DNA of 64,000 bases, from positions 4,650,001-4,714,000 of the forward strand of contig JAJTUQ010000003.1 in the NCBI GenBank assembly GCA_021399445.1. The letters run 5' to 3'. Below the pieces are notes generated by a model. It saw nothing but the letters and a program-made list of their open reading frames with translations. It was not told where the DNA came from and ran no database searches. Numbering within the stretch: the first letter of the stretch is position 1; the number at the start of each line of letters is the position of its first letter. This stretch comes from Xylogone sp. PMI_703 (taxonomy: Eukaryota > Ascomycota > Leotiomycetes). Below are positions 23,276 through 35,887 of the stretch, piece after piece. Both the position numbers and the translations under genes were made by a program.

Positions 23276-25019
23276 CTAATACGCCTTCGGTTTGAATCTG
23301 CTTAAATTCCTCAACTTCGCTCCATACCAATAAAATGCAAAAGGAATTGGGACCATAGCTGCTGTCAGAAACCCCAATAGACTTGCAGCCCAGTTGACCC
23401 CCAGTTTGTGGAACATTTGCACAGCAAAGAGTGGAAAAGCACCTCCAAAGGCGCTCCGAAGCAAGGCGTTTGCAGCAAGTGCGGAATTCGCAAATTTCAT
23501 GTATACGTCAATAATGTAGTTCAACCCTTGCATAAAGATGACTATTACGCCAAATCCGATCGGAACGCCAGCGATGACTTGTGGAACCCAGGTGATGTGA
23601 GGGTCCGAGGTCCACCCAAACCAGAACAGACCTGCAGGTAGTAGGAAAGATCCTATCATCATTAGAGGCAGTCGCTCTTCAGGGGCAAAATATCCCTGAG
23701 TCTTCATTTTATGAGCGATGTTCATCTTGCTATCATATATAATAGCAAGGATACCAATATTCACGCCGACCAATATTCCTATAAATGGAAGAGCAGCGAC
23801 TCCCGCATTCTGCCAGCCGCGATCCTCAGTGAAAGATACAGGGTATGCCTCAAAAGTGAGGTAGAGTATCCCATAGATGAGAGCCTGATAAAGGCTCACG
23901 CATAGTAGAATGGGTTCGAGGAATAGCATCTGCATTGGACGGAGTAAATAACGTGTCACGATATCGCCTAACGTTGGGCGGCGTATCTCTGGAAGCGCTG
24001 TATTTCCAGTATCGAGTCGTAATCTGGCATTGCGTCGTTGTAGTAAAATGGGAGCATAGGTCTCAGGTATAACAACGATGGAAACTAAACAGAAAAAGGA
24101 TGCGAATATAAGGGTGATCCATGCTGTCCATCGCCAGCCGAGATGAGATTGAACGATAAAGCCGCCTCTATCACTGTTAGTTGTTTTTTAAAGTTCTTAG
24201 AGCTTCGTTACCTAGGTGGAGTGTTCTTACAAGATCGGTCCAAGGGCTGGTCCCATAAAAGTGGATGCGGAAAATATTGCGATGGCGATGCCTCGATCAA
24301 TCGGATTCCAGATATCAGCCAGTGCGCCACCGGCGACAGCTACCGGTGCTGAGCCGAAGAATCCCACAAAGAATCGGCCTACCAAAATCGTCTGAACGTT
24401 TTTTGCTACAGCAACTGGTACCTGGAAGATACAGAAGATGGCAAAGCCAAAGAAAAGGGGAGGTTTCCGGCCGTATAGCTCTGATAGGGGGCCCCATACC
24501 ATGGGACCAAGGGCGAATCCCTGTAGTGGGTATCAATACATAATGGTAATAATGGCAACTGAGTAAACGTACGAAGACAACAAAACTAACACCCAGTGTC
24601 ATTACTTCAGCTGAAACATGGTACTCCTGTGAAGTCACGAGGATTGCCTGACTGAAGACACTGCTGGAAAAAGTCGCGCACAACGTCAGAATGGCTAATA
24701 GGAGCGTTATATTCCACTTCCGCCACAAAGGCATATTAATAGGGTTTTCCGTATCTTTCAAGCCATCTACACCTGTCGAGTTTGGACTTGCTTCGAGAGG
24801 TAGATTGCCGTCCGAAGATTTGGCCTCTTTTAGTGGTGTAGCTACCTCTACTGGGAGGGGATGTTCTGAAAGTGCTGGATTAGAGGACTCTTCCCCTGGC
24901 TTACCGTCAACATCACCTCTTGGAAGGGCTCTGCACCCCTGTTCACCAACTTTTTCAATATTCGCTAATCGGGTTGAACCAGAATGGCCATCGATATCAT
25001 GACTTCTTTGACCCTGCAT
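23276..25019 (-). CDS. MFS transporter, DHA1 type (drug/polyamine-like)
   Basis: Three exons: 25019-24573, 24520-24231 and 24167-23276 (542 aa). An N-terminal cytosolic tail of about 90 aa precedes 12 predicted membrane segments. Exon 2 opens with GFALGPMVWGPLSELYGRKP, which contains the MFS motif A (GPLSELYGRK). GPILGGFIVQSHLGWRW, formed across the second junction, is the conserved end of TM5 in the fungal FLR1/TPO-like group. Such proteins are proton-coupled plasma-membrane exporters of drugs, polyamines or metabolites. The gene diverges from a short-chain dehydrogenase 1.45 kb away. The second intron ends at GATAG, chosen because it restores the LGGF reading. No break seen. Confidence 0.9.
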
Positions 25020-26475
25020 TTTGAGGAATTCAATTTTGACAGAAAGGCTACACTGAATGTTATCTATTGCAAAAAAAGAAACACAGTAATAGTATAAGAG
25101 AGTGCGAGCAATACTGACAAATATATGCAACAGTTTCATAAACAGAGCAGCGTTACCTTGTATAACTAACATCTATCAGCCGAACATGACGGCAGAATCT
25201 AATAGCAATTCCCTCAATTACTGTATCATCAGAGGTACTTCGGCGCTAGTTATGCTCCGAAATCCCGATCAAAGCTATCACATTGGTCTCCATGACTTGG
25301 AGCATGGAGCCGCATTATGATCCGTTTGCCTTGCATTGGTAATCTGCCTTCAACCCTGGATGTGTTTCCGCTCTAAGGGGAAGAGCGATCGCTGCTCACG
25401 ACCCCATGTTCTGAGACCAAGCTTTTTCGGCGATCTTTTAGTGCAAGGTGGATCCACGGCTCCCACAGTGTCTTCCTAGTCGAAGGAAGCGAGTGCAGCA
25501 CTCCAGAGTTTTGTATGTGTTTTCATAGAAAATTAATTCAACTTTACGACAATCTACAATACAGAGGAGTCTCCCTCCTCTGAGAAGTCCGATTCTGATG
25601 ATCCTGGGATTGAATGGCTTGAATTGCCCGAATCTGAGTCCGCTGGTTCGTGCCCATCATCTCCACCAATGCTGAAAGTTATGTATGTTCTATATTATTC
25701 CTCTTTTGCCTCCTTCATGCTCTAATACCAGAAGAAATCCATGCTGGTATATCAATTACTCCTAATATTATCTTCCTGCCTGGTACAATATATCTCAGCC
25801 TGCATTTGCCGCCTAGTTTTACCCCCTGTGGAACAAAGCATGCATCCGCCCTAGTGCAGTACCCCACCTGATATGGAATAAATTTTGACATATCCTTGGA
25901 TCTCAAAAGCCAAAACCTTATAGCATCGTCGTTATATATAGTAAATGTGGATATTTGTGCTGCCGCCACCGCCGTAACCATTGACATACTACGTTCCCCG
26001 CAGCTCATGGCGGGCGTCAGTCTGCTATGTTCTTATTGGTTTGTGAACATCTTAAGCAACTTTTTGCGAAGATTATGGAAACACTGAGGATGGCGGCATT
26101 ATTGCTTCCTTAACGCTTGAAGGATAGTAAATCTAGGAAATTGGTAATCACTCCGTAGCTGCAGGACAAAGAGGGCTGGCGTTCTCTTTCTGGACACTCC
26201 GTCTGGTTAATACAAGGCCACCAGACGCGCAGCACATTGGAGCAAACTTGCAACCTATTTGAGTTTTTGGAATTCCATAGACCATTAATCCAACAGATCA
26301 ATAAGCAGATTATCAAGCCCGGTGATATTTTCTTGTTCGCCGGAGTAGATTTGTCAACCGCCAGGATGCTGTATATATAATTCTTGATGAACCACTTCGG
26401 CATACCAACCACATTAACCAGAAGCGCGAAGATCAAAATCATCATACAAGCTCCATCACAGCCAAAATAGTCACT
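25020..26475. promoter_or_regulatory. divergent upstream region, MFS transporter / short-chain dehydrogenase
   Basis: 1,456 bp between divergent starts. ORFs on both strands are short and lack family resemblance. No repeat or RNA gene was recognised. Confidence 0.4.
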
Positions 26476-27647
26476 ATGTCTACAAACTGGGATCCTCAAC
26501 AAATACCGGACTTAACCGGGAAAATCGCACTCGTCACAGGTGGCAAGTAAGTGGAAGCTGTGATGACCCGTGTCTGAACCCCTACTCATTAGATGCCGCA
26601 GCGCTGGGATAGGTCTTCAAACAGTCAAGCATCTGGCACTCCACGGCGCAAAGGTGTACTTTAGCGCAAGATCCGAAGCAAAAGCTACGAAAGCAAAAGC
26701 ATCACTCCTGTCTGAAAACCCCGGGCTCTCTGCGGATCGCCTTCAATGGTTGCAACTAGACCTCGCTAGTATCGACAGTGTTATCAACGCAGCAGAAGAG
26801 CTTGGAAAGAGAGAGCAAAAGCTTGATATATTGAGTAAGACCTAGACTCGTGCGATCCACACCATTTCACTCACAACATATACCTCAGTCAACAATGCTG
26901 GATGTGCAACAAAGGAGCTCGAGACAACTGACGCTGGATGGGAAATGGCTCTGGCAGTCTGGTAGTAGTTCTGATCTCGATCTCTGAGACCTTATGCTGA
27001 TATTCAACAGTCATGTCGGCCACTTCGTCCTCACTAATCGCCTTCTGCCACTGTTAAAGAACGCCGCCTCTGACAAGAACGCGGACGTGCGTGTTGTCAC
27101 TGTAAGCTCAGGTGCTCACAATATGTTCCTGCCTCCCGATTACGAGTTCGACTTTGCAGACCCAGCTTTCCTCTCCGGAAAGCTTCCGTATGAACCCCCG
27201 GAGTATCTCAAGAAGAAGCACATGTTCGAAGCCGACCTTTTGCGCTATAGCATGGCGAAGCTGGCGAACGTCTTATTTGCGCAGGAGCTACAGTCTCGGC
27301 TCGACCAACTCAGATTGCCAGTGATCTCAATGTCAGTGCATCCCGGGTCGGTCGAAACCGAGGGGGCAGTTGGCATCTTTTCTCCAGAAATGCAACCGGT
27401 CATACGCAAAACGATGATGGCGCCGGACGAGGGCTCATTCACCTCGCTATTTGCTGCAACAGCCCCGCAGGTTTCTCAGAAGCCCGAAGTGTACAAAGGA
27501 AAGTATCTAGAGCCTGTAGGGGAAGTTAAAGAACCGCACACGGTGACGAAGAACGAGGAGCAGGTGCGTGCATTTTGGGATACAACAGCAAAGGAAGTGA
27601 ATGGATATCTCACCAAGCGCGGGCATGGGCTCTTAAACGAGTGGTGA
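26476..27647 (+). CDS. short-chain dehydrogenase/reductase, WWOX/retinol-dehydrogenase-like
   Basis: Four exons: 26476-26546, 26602-26834, 26889-26961 and 27011-27647 (337 aa). The cofactor motif VTGGNAGIG is split by the first intron. A DLAS strand after WLQL and the NNAG motif (INNAGCA at exon 3 start) are present. The catalytic Ser is in VTVSSGAHN and the Tyr/Lys pair is YSMAK (about residue 204), so it is a classical SDR of the WWOX-like type. Splicing exon 3 to exon 4 gives AVCHVGHF, with Cys where the family has the catalytic-tetrad Asn (AVN). The family reduces or oxidises small carbonyls and alcohols with NAD(P)H. It neighbours an exporter on the opposite strand. Confidence 0.88.
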
Positions 27648-28760
27648 TACGCTAGATTGAGCTTTATATTCATGGCAGATATCTAGGTGGATTGTCCCGG
27701 CTGCTAAAGATCCATATATATTATCTTGGTCCTGGAAATTGGACACATTTACAAGTCATTATTCCGTCGCCAACGTACAGCCTCTGTCTGTTGGCATCCC
27801 GCCACTTTGTACGACTTAAACCTTGACATTTTGATTTATCTCACTTTACAGCTGGCATAATACAGACCGTAAGAAGCTGGCTGCGAAGAGATCAGTTTCT
27901 CGCCGTAAAAAGAAAGAAGACAATTTACAGTTCTCATATTGTCTATTGAGCAAAAGTTGAGGGTCAAGCTTAGCTACCTTCCGACCTCCTCAAGGCCAAA
28001 TTTATGCGGTCCTAAATGTCTACCTCTACTATTACATTGCCATCAACCATCCTTATGTTACCACTACTCGCCTTACAACGTTTGCTTGGTTTATGAAGTA
28101 GGAATGTGAGGACTTCAGAAGCGATACCCCCGTGATCCGGTGATCGCCAAACAGATTGAGTTGAAGAATCTCTGAACTGGTCAGTATGATTTTGTATTTC
28201 AAATTAAACCATGAATTCGTAAAGTCCATACGGAAGAGGTTGGTTTATTTCTAGAGAGAAAAATTCGCCATCCATCCGTTCTCAGGCTACGGCTCCGACA
28301 GTGGTTACACAAATACAGACGTGGCACCAGTAACCGATCACTTTCCAAGGTAAGGAATGTAATCAAAATGACAACAATACCCCTTGCGCAGCTCAGTGGA
28401 GCGAGCAGAGTAACTATTACAGTACCCTCACAAGGACTGCCCCCGGCTTATGTTGTTTTGTAATTTTCAACCTCAGTACCGGGTCGCCCCCGACCTCTTA
28501 AACCGAAGATAACTCTTCTTTCCGTCGAGCTCATTCCTCGCTATAAATTTAAGCTCTGGAGATATCATATCATCTTTTCGGTGGCCTGGATACTAGATAT
28601 GAAATGGCGTCGAATGTTACTCAGGGAGGAAGCATTTCTCGGGTCGGAATTCAGCCAGCGGACACATCATACAGGGGAACGTAACAGGACATATAAGTAG
28701 ATGAAACCCTCTTCCCTCTCCGGATATATCCATCCTGGTACTGTATATTGACTTTCATTA
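27648..28760. other. intergenic, upstream of NACHT gene
   Basis: 1,113 bp. No complete reading frame. A short in-frame candidate exon (about 28602-28678) starting with ATG has a phase-compatible donor that could splice to an acceptor near 28785 to supply the missing start of the NACHT gene; this is weak. Confidence 0.3.
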
Positions 28761-31700
28761 GATATTGGTAATCAACATGGCCAAAGCGACGACGATCGGT
28801 GTTTATCTGATTTACGAATAACGGACCCTACCGACGACAAAACCCGAATACAGGAAACTAAGGGTGGCCTACTGGAGGACTCGTACCGCTGGGTTCTTGA
28901 AAATCCTGAATTTCAACTATGGCGAAACGATGAGCAGTGTCCCCTGCTATGGATCAAAGGCGACCCTGGCAAGGGAAAAACTATGCTTCTTTGTGGAATT
29001 ATAGACGAGCTGAAAAAATCAGAGGATAAGACATGTGTTCTGTCATACTTCTTCTGCCAAGCTACTGATCTGCGAATCAACACTGCTACAGCTGTGCTCA
29101 GGGGGCTGATGTATTTGCTCGTTAAGTAGAATCCATTACTTATTCCACATATACGAAAGAAGTATGACCACGCCGGCAAAAGCCTTTTCGAAGATGCGAA
29201 TTCTTGGGTAGCCTTGTCTAAGATTTTCACAAATATTGTGCAGGACTCGAGGTTAGGCAGCACTTACCTAATTGTCGATGCTCTGGACGAATGCATAAAA
29301 GATATGACACGGCTGCTGGAGTTTATTGTTCAAATATCATCCAAATGCTCTTGTGTCAAATGGATCATCTCCAGTCGCAACTCTCTCGAGATCATAGAGC
29401 GGTTAGAGATGGCAGAAAATAAGATCAAGTTGTGCCTTGAGTTGAACTCAGGGTCCATCTCTGCGGCAGTCGGCAATTACATCGAGTATAAAGTATCTGA
29501 ATTGGTAAAATGGAAAAAATATGACGATAGAACTCGGATCACTGTGCGGGACTATTTGTCCTTGCACTCGCAGGATACCTTCCTCTGGGTAGCATTAGTC
29601 TGTCAACACCTTAAAAGCATCCGGCACTATGAAACTCGTGAAAAATTAGAAATGTTCCCTCCTGGCCTTGATTCTATCTACCAACAAATGATAAATAGCT
29701 TATTCGGCGTCAATAAAAGCTATTGTGAGCAAGTGGTTGCTATTATGACTATCGCCTACTGGCCTCTTTCGCTATACGAGTTGGCTTCTTTAATTGAACC
29801 TTCTATCGATCCCGAGTCAATGGAAGGGCCTGTAAATGATTGTGGTTCATTTTTCACTATTCGGGAAAACACAGTTTACTTTGTGCATCAGTCGGCTAAA
29901 GATTTTTTAGCTATAACAGTATCTAATACAGTTTTCCCATCCGGAATGAAAGCTGTACACTATTCGATATTTTCAAGGTCACTTTTGGCTATGGAAAAAG
30001 AACTTAGACGTGATATCTATGGATTGCAACACCCGGGGTTTTCTATCGAGCAGGTTAAAGTACCAGATACAGACCCTTTGAGTGCAGTGCGATACGCATG
30101 TTTATACTGGGTTGATCATTTGTCTTCTGGTGGAGTAGGCGAAAAGTCGAACGCCTTGCGGGATGATGGAGAAGTGCACAAGTTCGTCAGAACTAAGTTT
30201 CTCCACTGGCTAGAGGCATTAAGCCTCACCAAAGGCATGGCAACAGGAGTGCTATCAATTTTGAAACTTGAAAATTTACTTGAGGTCTGTCCTAGTCAAA
30301 ATATCGTTTCACAGCCTATAACTCATACTAAACGAGCTTTAGAAAACGGCAGAAACCTCGGAGTTGGCGCGGCTAGTGGTCGACGCCCGCCGGTTCATTT
30401 TATACTTCAGATCAATAATCGAGAGCAACCCTCTCCAGGTGTATGCTTCTACACTAGTGTTTAGCCCCACACGCAGCAAAATACGACAATTGTTCGAGCA
30501 AGACTATCCAAATTGGATCTTGACTGAGCCAGTTATGGAAGAACACTGGAGCGCATGCTTGCAAACGCTCGAGTGCTACCAGGGGGGAGAAATTGAATCA
30601 ATCGCTTATTCACATAATAATAAGTATCTTGCGTCAGCAGGTAGGAATGTGAAAATCTGGGACACAGTGACCGGGGTGTGTATTCATACTTTCGACCCGC
30701 ACAATGACGGAACCTTAGCGCCATATTCCATCTCATTTTCATGTGACGATGAAACAGTCGTGTATGCTTCAGAACAATACTCTTGCTATTCTATACGCCG
30801 ATGGAATATAAGAACGGGAATGTTGGTCGACGCCATCTATATCGGCAGACAAGAAGCAGCGTGGTTTCTTATTTTGGCAGCTGACGGGACACGTCTCTTG
30901 TCCACATCACGTGGTATTATCCAAGTTTGGGATGCCACTACTGGTGCCTGTATCAGTACAATTGATCGTTCCAAGCACATGCATTCTTTGGCTTTTTCAA
31001 GCAATGGCAGGTTTCTTACTGTGGTGTCGAAGGAGAGAACCCTCGAGGTTTGGGCTGTGCACACGGGTAAATGTCAATGCACCTTCAATGGTGATTACAC
31101 GCAACTTTGTACAAAAAATCAACTCGCCATTTCTTCCGAGGGGGCATATATTGCGGTGGTAAGATGCCAAGATGTTTTAATTTGGGACACTTTGAAGAGC
31201 ACTCACCTACGAACCCTTAATACAAACTCTTATGTCGAGTATATCGCCTTCTCGCCTGACAGCACACAGATTGCTTCATGTTCTGGAAGAATCAATATAT
31301 GGGAAGTGATTACCGGTAATTGTCTACAAACTTTCAAGAGTAATGATGATTCCCTTAGGTCCATAACGTTTTCGTACGACCGCAAGCATCTCGCATATGG
31401 GTTGGATGCACAAATCCGGATATTAGATTTAACGATACGCAACAAGTCGTCACTCGAGGATTCCTACCCAATCAAATCTGTGACTCTTTCACATGACGAT
31501 AAGTATGTTGCGACCGTCTCCAGTAATGATATTAAGATCTGGGATACATTTCCTGGCATTTGTGTGAAAACAATACATGTTGAGGACATTGGCCCTTGTC
31601 AATCGGCTATTTTTTCACCGGACCTAAGTCAGTTCCTAACATATTCGCGCTCGACTGCAAAGCTATGGAGCGTTATTGGCTGCAATAATCTCTGGGAGTT

Positions 31701-32577
31701 TACTCATCATTCCTGTGACATCATTTCAGCCGCATTCTCCCCCGATGCTTCCCACATCCTGCTAGTGTGTAGGGGAGGCCAGGTCAAGATCTATGATACC
31801 ATCGGGAATGGACTTCGAACGTTCCGCATTGTTGATCGCGATAATGATACCACCTGGAGGGGATTTCTAAAGTCCCGCAATGCTGATCGCGTTTATGATA
31901 TTGTAGCTTTGTCGCGGGATAACAAATTCATGGCTTTGAGCGGTAATAATAGGCTAATCAGGGTCTGCGATATGGACAATAAGAAATGCATCCAGTGCTG
32001 TAGGCGCGCGGATATATATGTCAATTCACTCACGTTTTCTCACGACAATAAATACCTTGCGGCATCGGGGATGAATATAGAAGTCTGGGAAGTTTCCAGT
32101 GGCGTATGCCGGTATGCATTTGACGGACTCTATGTTGACCACATTTCGTTCGACTCGACGGGCCGCTATCTTCACTGTAATTTTGGTGCCATTCTTCTAG
32201 ATATGTCGCCTACAGAGAAAGTTGTACCTCAATCCCAATTGAAGACTCATGGGCTCGGTTTCAGTAGGTATGCAGAATGGATTACGTGGAATTCAGAGAA
32301 TGTGTTATGGATACCTCCAGAGTTCCGGCCAGTCTCTAAGGACATTGTGCAATTAACTGTCGCCTTGAGCCTGCAATCCCAGAGAGTTCTAATATTCAAA
32401 TTTGCCTCCTTGTCTTCAGTGAACGCGGCCTATGATTGGCAACAGCGGTGGCAACGTAAAAGGGTGAAGGGCAGTCAGATGGTATCAGATGCGACAAAAA
32501 TTGCTACAGCTAAGGCAAACAAGAGAGTTATAGCCATAATAAAGTCGCGGATACTAAGATTGACGACGCGTAGATAG
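28761..32577 (+). pseudogene. NACHT-WD40 STAND protein with in-frame stop
   Basis: The reading runs DLRITDPTDDK, then LLEDSYRWVLENPEF, then the P-loop GDPGKGKTMLL (about 28963-28990), YLIVDALDECI (Walker B) and the winged-helix block IMTIAYWPLSLYELASLIEP. This is the NACHT module of fungal NWD genes. A phase-0 intron at 30285-30342 with branch TACTAAAC joins to about 600 residues of degenerate WD40 repeats (KIWDTVTGVCIHTF, VWDATTGACISTI and others), ending near VLWIPPEFRPV and VLIFKF. A TAG at 29127-29129 interrupts a conserved stretch (YLLVK before, NPLLIPHIRKKYD after). No in-frame ATG is found upstream of the P-loop. NWD proteins act in nonself recognition. It is probably inactive unless the stop is spliced out. 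Confidence 0.75.
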
Positions 32578-33656
32578 AACATTTTCACTTTATTCATTGA
32601 CCTCCCAAATTGTTCAATATAAGTTTAAAAATCCAACTACTGTGTGTTTTCAGTCATAATAGTATGAAGAATAGTAGATGCAAAATCAGTAAGCTAAATT
32701 ACCGCCAAGATAGATTTATCTATGTCAACTATAGTTTCATGTCTGCGAGTCGGATAACAGCAGGTGTCTCTACATAGATTGCTAGGGGGTATATAGGAAC
32801 TATTGAATTGATGTCTTGCTTACGATAGCCTATAAACAGTAGATGCATATCAGCCATAGACAACAAGCTAGTAAGTGATCAAGTCGTTCGATTTAGTCTT
32901 AATTTTACCAATTTCGAATGCACCGTCTGTTTTCTTAACTGCAGCCATGTAATAGTTCAGTACTAAGCCGTCTTAGTACTATAATGTGCAATGACGAGGG
33001 ATCTATGTGCACACTGTATTATAGATTTTAAGGTTTTAAATAAATTATAATCCCACTGTCATTGCAGTTGCGAATACCCAAGGCCACTTGATTACTGGGT
33101 CGTACTTACAACAACGCTACAGAGATGTTATTTGTATCTAAGAAAATATATGTTCTAGCCCAACCACCAATACTTTACATTGGCAAATGGGCTGGCCTAA
33201 CCACAAATACGAGCATTTTCGTATGGGCTAGCCCATCCACCAATATATTGAAGATATTCGCGTAGGTGTCTGGCATAACTCGGCTCCACTTGACTGTTCG
33301 GACTTATCAACTATCAGCCGCGTGGAGACGTAGACAGCAGCTATAATCCTAGCCGCTCCAGAGTACGCGTGAGTTCCGTCCCATCGTCATCAGATCTACC
33401 CCATGCGGGGTGAAGAGAGCAAAGGCGGAGAAAGGAGACAGTTGTGGTTGTGTATCCTCCTATTCCGCAAAAAGCCGGGTAGACAGTTCTAACACACTCT
33501 CAATGCTGGATGTCTCTCCATAGGAGGCAATTTTCCTACATAAGTCTCACCAGGTCATCCAATTCTTCCGCATCTTCATTCATTCGGCTCCTAGCCATTC
33601 ATTGCCTGAGACTGTTCAGACTTCCCATCCAACTTTTCGCTCCGAAAAATCTGACT
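32578..33656. other. intergenic with degenerate tandem repeat
   Basis: About 1.08 kb, AT-rich in its left half. It contains a repeat at 33155-33266 (listed separately). An in-frame ATG at 33510 could extend the next gene upstream. Confidence 0.4.
33155..33266. repeat. degenerate tandem repeat, about 36 bp x 3
   Basis: Copies begin at about 33155, 33192 and 33228 with CTAGCCCAACCACCAATA, CTGGCCTAACCACAAATA and CTAGCCCATCCACCAATA. The first and third differ by one base over 18. Each copy ends with TGG or TRGG. The last junction forms the palindrome GGGCTAGCCC. Confidence 0.6.
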
Positions 33657-35234
33657 ATGGCTCCCTCAAAGATCGATGAACCTATTCTCAGCTTCAGCCA
33701 AGCAAACACTGCAGAAGGTCCCTATACCGGCCCTCCTCGCAATCTGGCTTCGATCTCTGCACTTAAATTCGATAAACATCTGCAGCCAAAGGAGTACAAG
33801 ATTTTGGGGACCAACCCAGAGTCGAAGATTCTATTCACCGATGTTAGTATCCTCGATTCTACTGGACGAGACCCCTATCGAGGAGATGTGCTTATCGAAG
33901 GAGAGCGAATCACAAAAGTCGGCATCGTTCCTGACGCCGAGGAATTGAAACGAGACCCCAAAGTCAGGATCTTTCAGGGGAGTGGTAGAACTCTGATGAG
34001 TGGCTTGGGAGATGCGCATACGCATTTTACTTGGAATGGTGGAGACATACCCAGATTAGGTGAAATGGAAGTTGAAGAACATACACTCGTCACGGTAAAG
34101 AGTGCAAAGTGTTACCTCGATGCCGGATATACTATGTACTTTTGCATCGTTAACTACAGCTAGGCTGTGGCAGACTAACAAGATACAGGTGCTTCGGAGC
34201 AGCTTCGGCGAAAAATCGACTTGATGTAGTCGTCCGGAATGCCATCAACGCCGGATACATCCCCGGTCCTCGATATTTAGCCAACGCCAGTGAAATTGCC
34301 AATCCCGCAGGGACGCTTGGTGAGGATTTCGGCGGTGCACTATTAGCTGAAACTCCAGAAAAGATGCGGCAGATAATACAAAGCCACTCTAAACTTGGGG
34401 CTGATCAGATTAAATTGTACATGAGCGGAGAAGAGGTGAGCTTCTTATTTACCTCTCGAAAGTACCCGAGGAGTAACAAGTGAACAGATCACAGAACGCT
34501 CAGCTCAGGATTGTTACTACACAGATGAAGAGACCATAACATGTGTTGAGGAAGCCCATAAGCTGGGCCTCCGAGTGTGTGCGCATGCCCGAGCTTGTGA
34601 ATCCGTGAAGAAGTGCGCAAAGCATGGGGTTGATGTCATTTACCATGCATCCTACACCGATGACGAAGGTATGGATCTGTTGGAAGCTAGGAAGGATAAC
34701 TGTGTTGTTGCTCCAGGTCTTAACTGGATAGTTGCTACTCGTAAGTCCGCACCTCAAGCCTGCTTGGCATCGGAATTGACTAGCGCCTCAGTCTATGATG
34801 CAGCAGCATTCGGTTACACTACTGAGAAAGCAGAGCAAGTTGGATACAAGAAGGAACTTGATATTGCCATTCGTGCCATGCGTGAAATGCACCGATGTGG
34901 TATTGTCGTGCTTCCTGGCGGTGATTATGGCTTTGCATGGACACCTCATGGCACATATGCCCGCGATCTTGAACAATTCGTTACACTACTGGGATTTACT
35001 CCAATGGAGTCCATTATTGCTGCTACATTTGGCATAGCCCAGCTTATGACGCGGGGACATGAACTTGGTAAGATTGAGGAGGGATACTATGGGGATTGTA
35101 TCCTTGTTGATGGCAACCCGCTCGCAGATATTTCTATCTTGCAGGATCACGACAAGTTGAATGTAATTGTTATTAACGGTAGGGTGCATAAGGCTGGGAG
35201 GAAAGAGTATGTCCCTACGTTGGGACCTAATTAA
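33657..35234 (+). CDS. amidohydrolase, imidazolonepropionase-like
   Basis: Three exons: 33657-34135, 34189-34435 and 34488-35234 (490 aa). Metal-ligand motifs of the amidohydrolase superfamily occur in order: HTH at 121-123 (GDAHTHFTWNG), a Lys in DQIKLYMSGEE that could be carboxylated, His in RVCAHARAC, His in VIYHASY and Asp in LPGGDYGF. This matches the imidazolonepropionase/prolidase-like group that includes fungal mycotoxin-amide hydrolases and dipeptidases; the substrate is unknown. An upstream in-frame ATG at 33510 would add 49 residues rich in Ser/Arg/Leu with no acidic residues, like a mitochondrial presequence, so dual starts are possible. The gene is intact. Confidence 0.88.
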
Positions 35235-35887
35235 GATAATACTAGCCAGTTCCAATTTTCTGTCACTCTCCGACAAAGTTATATTACAGTACATCTTTTG
35301 TTAGAAGTATGTTCAAATTTGGGAAATAATGCTTAAGTTTATTTATTTCACTGGGACGATTTTCTGGAACCAAAAATGGTGGCAAAAGACCTTATAGATG
35401 GCAAAGTATTTATTCTAGCAACACCCTCTTCCGAATCTCAATTCGAGTGAAACTGAGAGCTCAAAGCCAAGACTAGTAACAGATGTGTACTGTGATTATG
35501 TCGCTAGCAATGAACATACTGGAGGAAAGGCAAGTTTAGGCGAAGAGTATTACGGGTACGGATGGATCAGCTTACAAAATTAGTTTGAACGTCTGTTAAC
35601 GGTAATTGTTTCGGCACTTATTAGATGACACCAGAGTAGTTGCCCCGTATAATGGGCTTCCCATTCCATGACCCCAGGTAAGAGGACGAGAAAAGAACTT
35701 GAATAATCTGGGGCTGAGACCCGGGCGCTTCTTCCATTGCATTTCCCCGCATTCCGAAAATCCTAAACTTATGCGCATTCCTCGTACTCCTGAATATATA
35801 GAAATATCATAAAACTGCCTCCGTGTCCCGCATTCCACCCGAAGCAAGCTACTCTACGTCTTGTCGGGAAACGGGGTATGCCTCATC
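35235..35887. promoter_or_regulatory. upstream region of the transcription-factor pseudogene
   Basis: 653 bp, no coding signal. Its last 25 bp hold the 16-bp element shared with the P450 upstream region. Confidence 0.4.
35864..35879 (+). promoter_or_regulatory. 16-bp element, copy 1 (candidate Zn2Cys6 binding site)
   Basis: TCGGGAAACGGGGTAT, ending 8 bp before the regulator's ATG. It contains two CGG triplets 4 bp apart, the type of half-sites bound by Zn2Cys6 factors. An identical copy lies before the P450. Confidence 0.35.

Noticed and set aside
26110..26502. 130-codon minus-strand ORF overlapping the start of the SDR gene
   Set aside because: Non-ATG start, overlaps the SDR first exon antisense, no recognisable motif.
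29118..29160. Mini-intron of 39-42 nt that would remove the NACHT stop codon
   Set aside because: It would delete a stretch that reads as conserved protein, lacks a clear branch point and is shorter than the other introns; kept only as an alternative.
30285..30342. Frame change between the NACHT and WD40 parts, first read as a frameshift
   Set aside because: A 58-nt phase-0 intron with branch TACTAAAC and TTTAG acceptor explains it.
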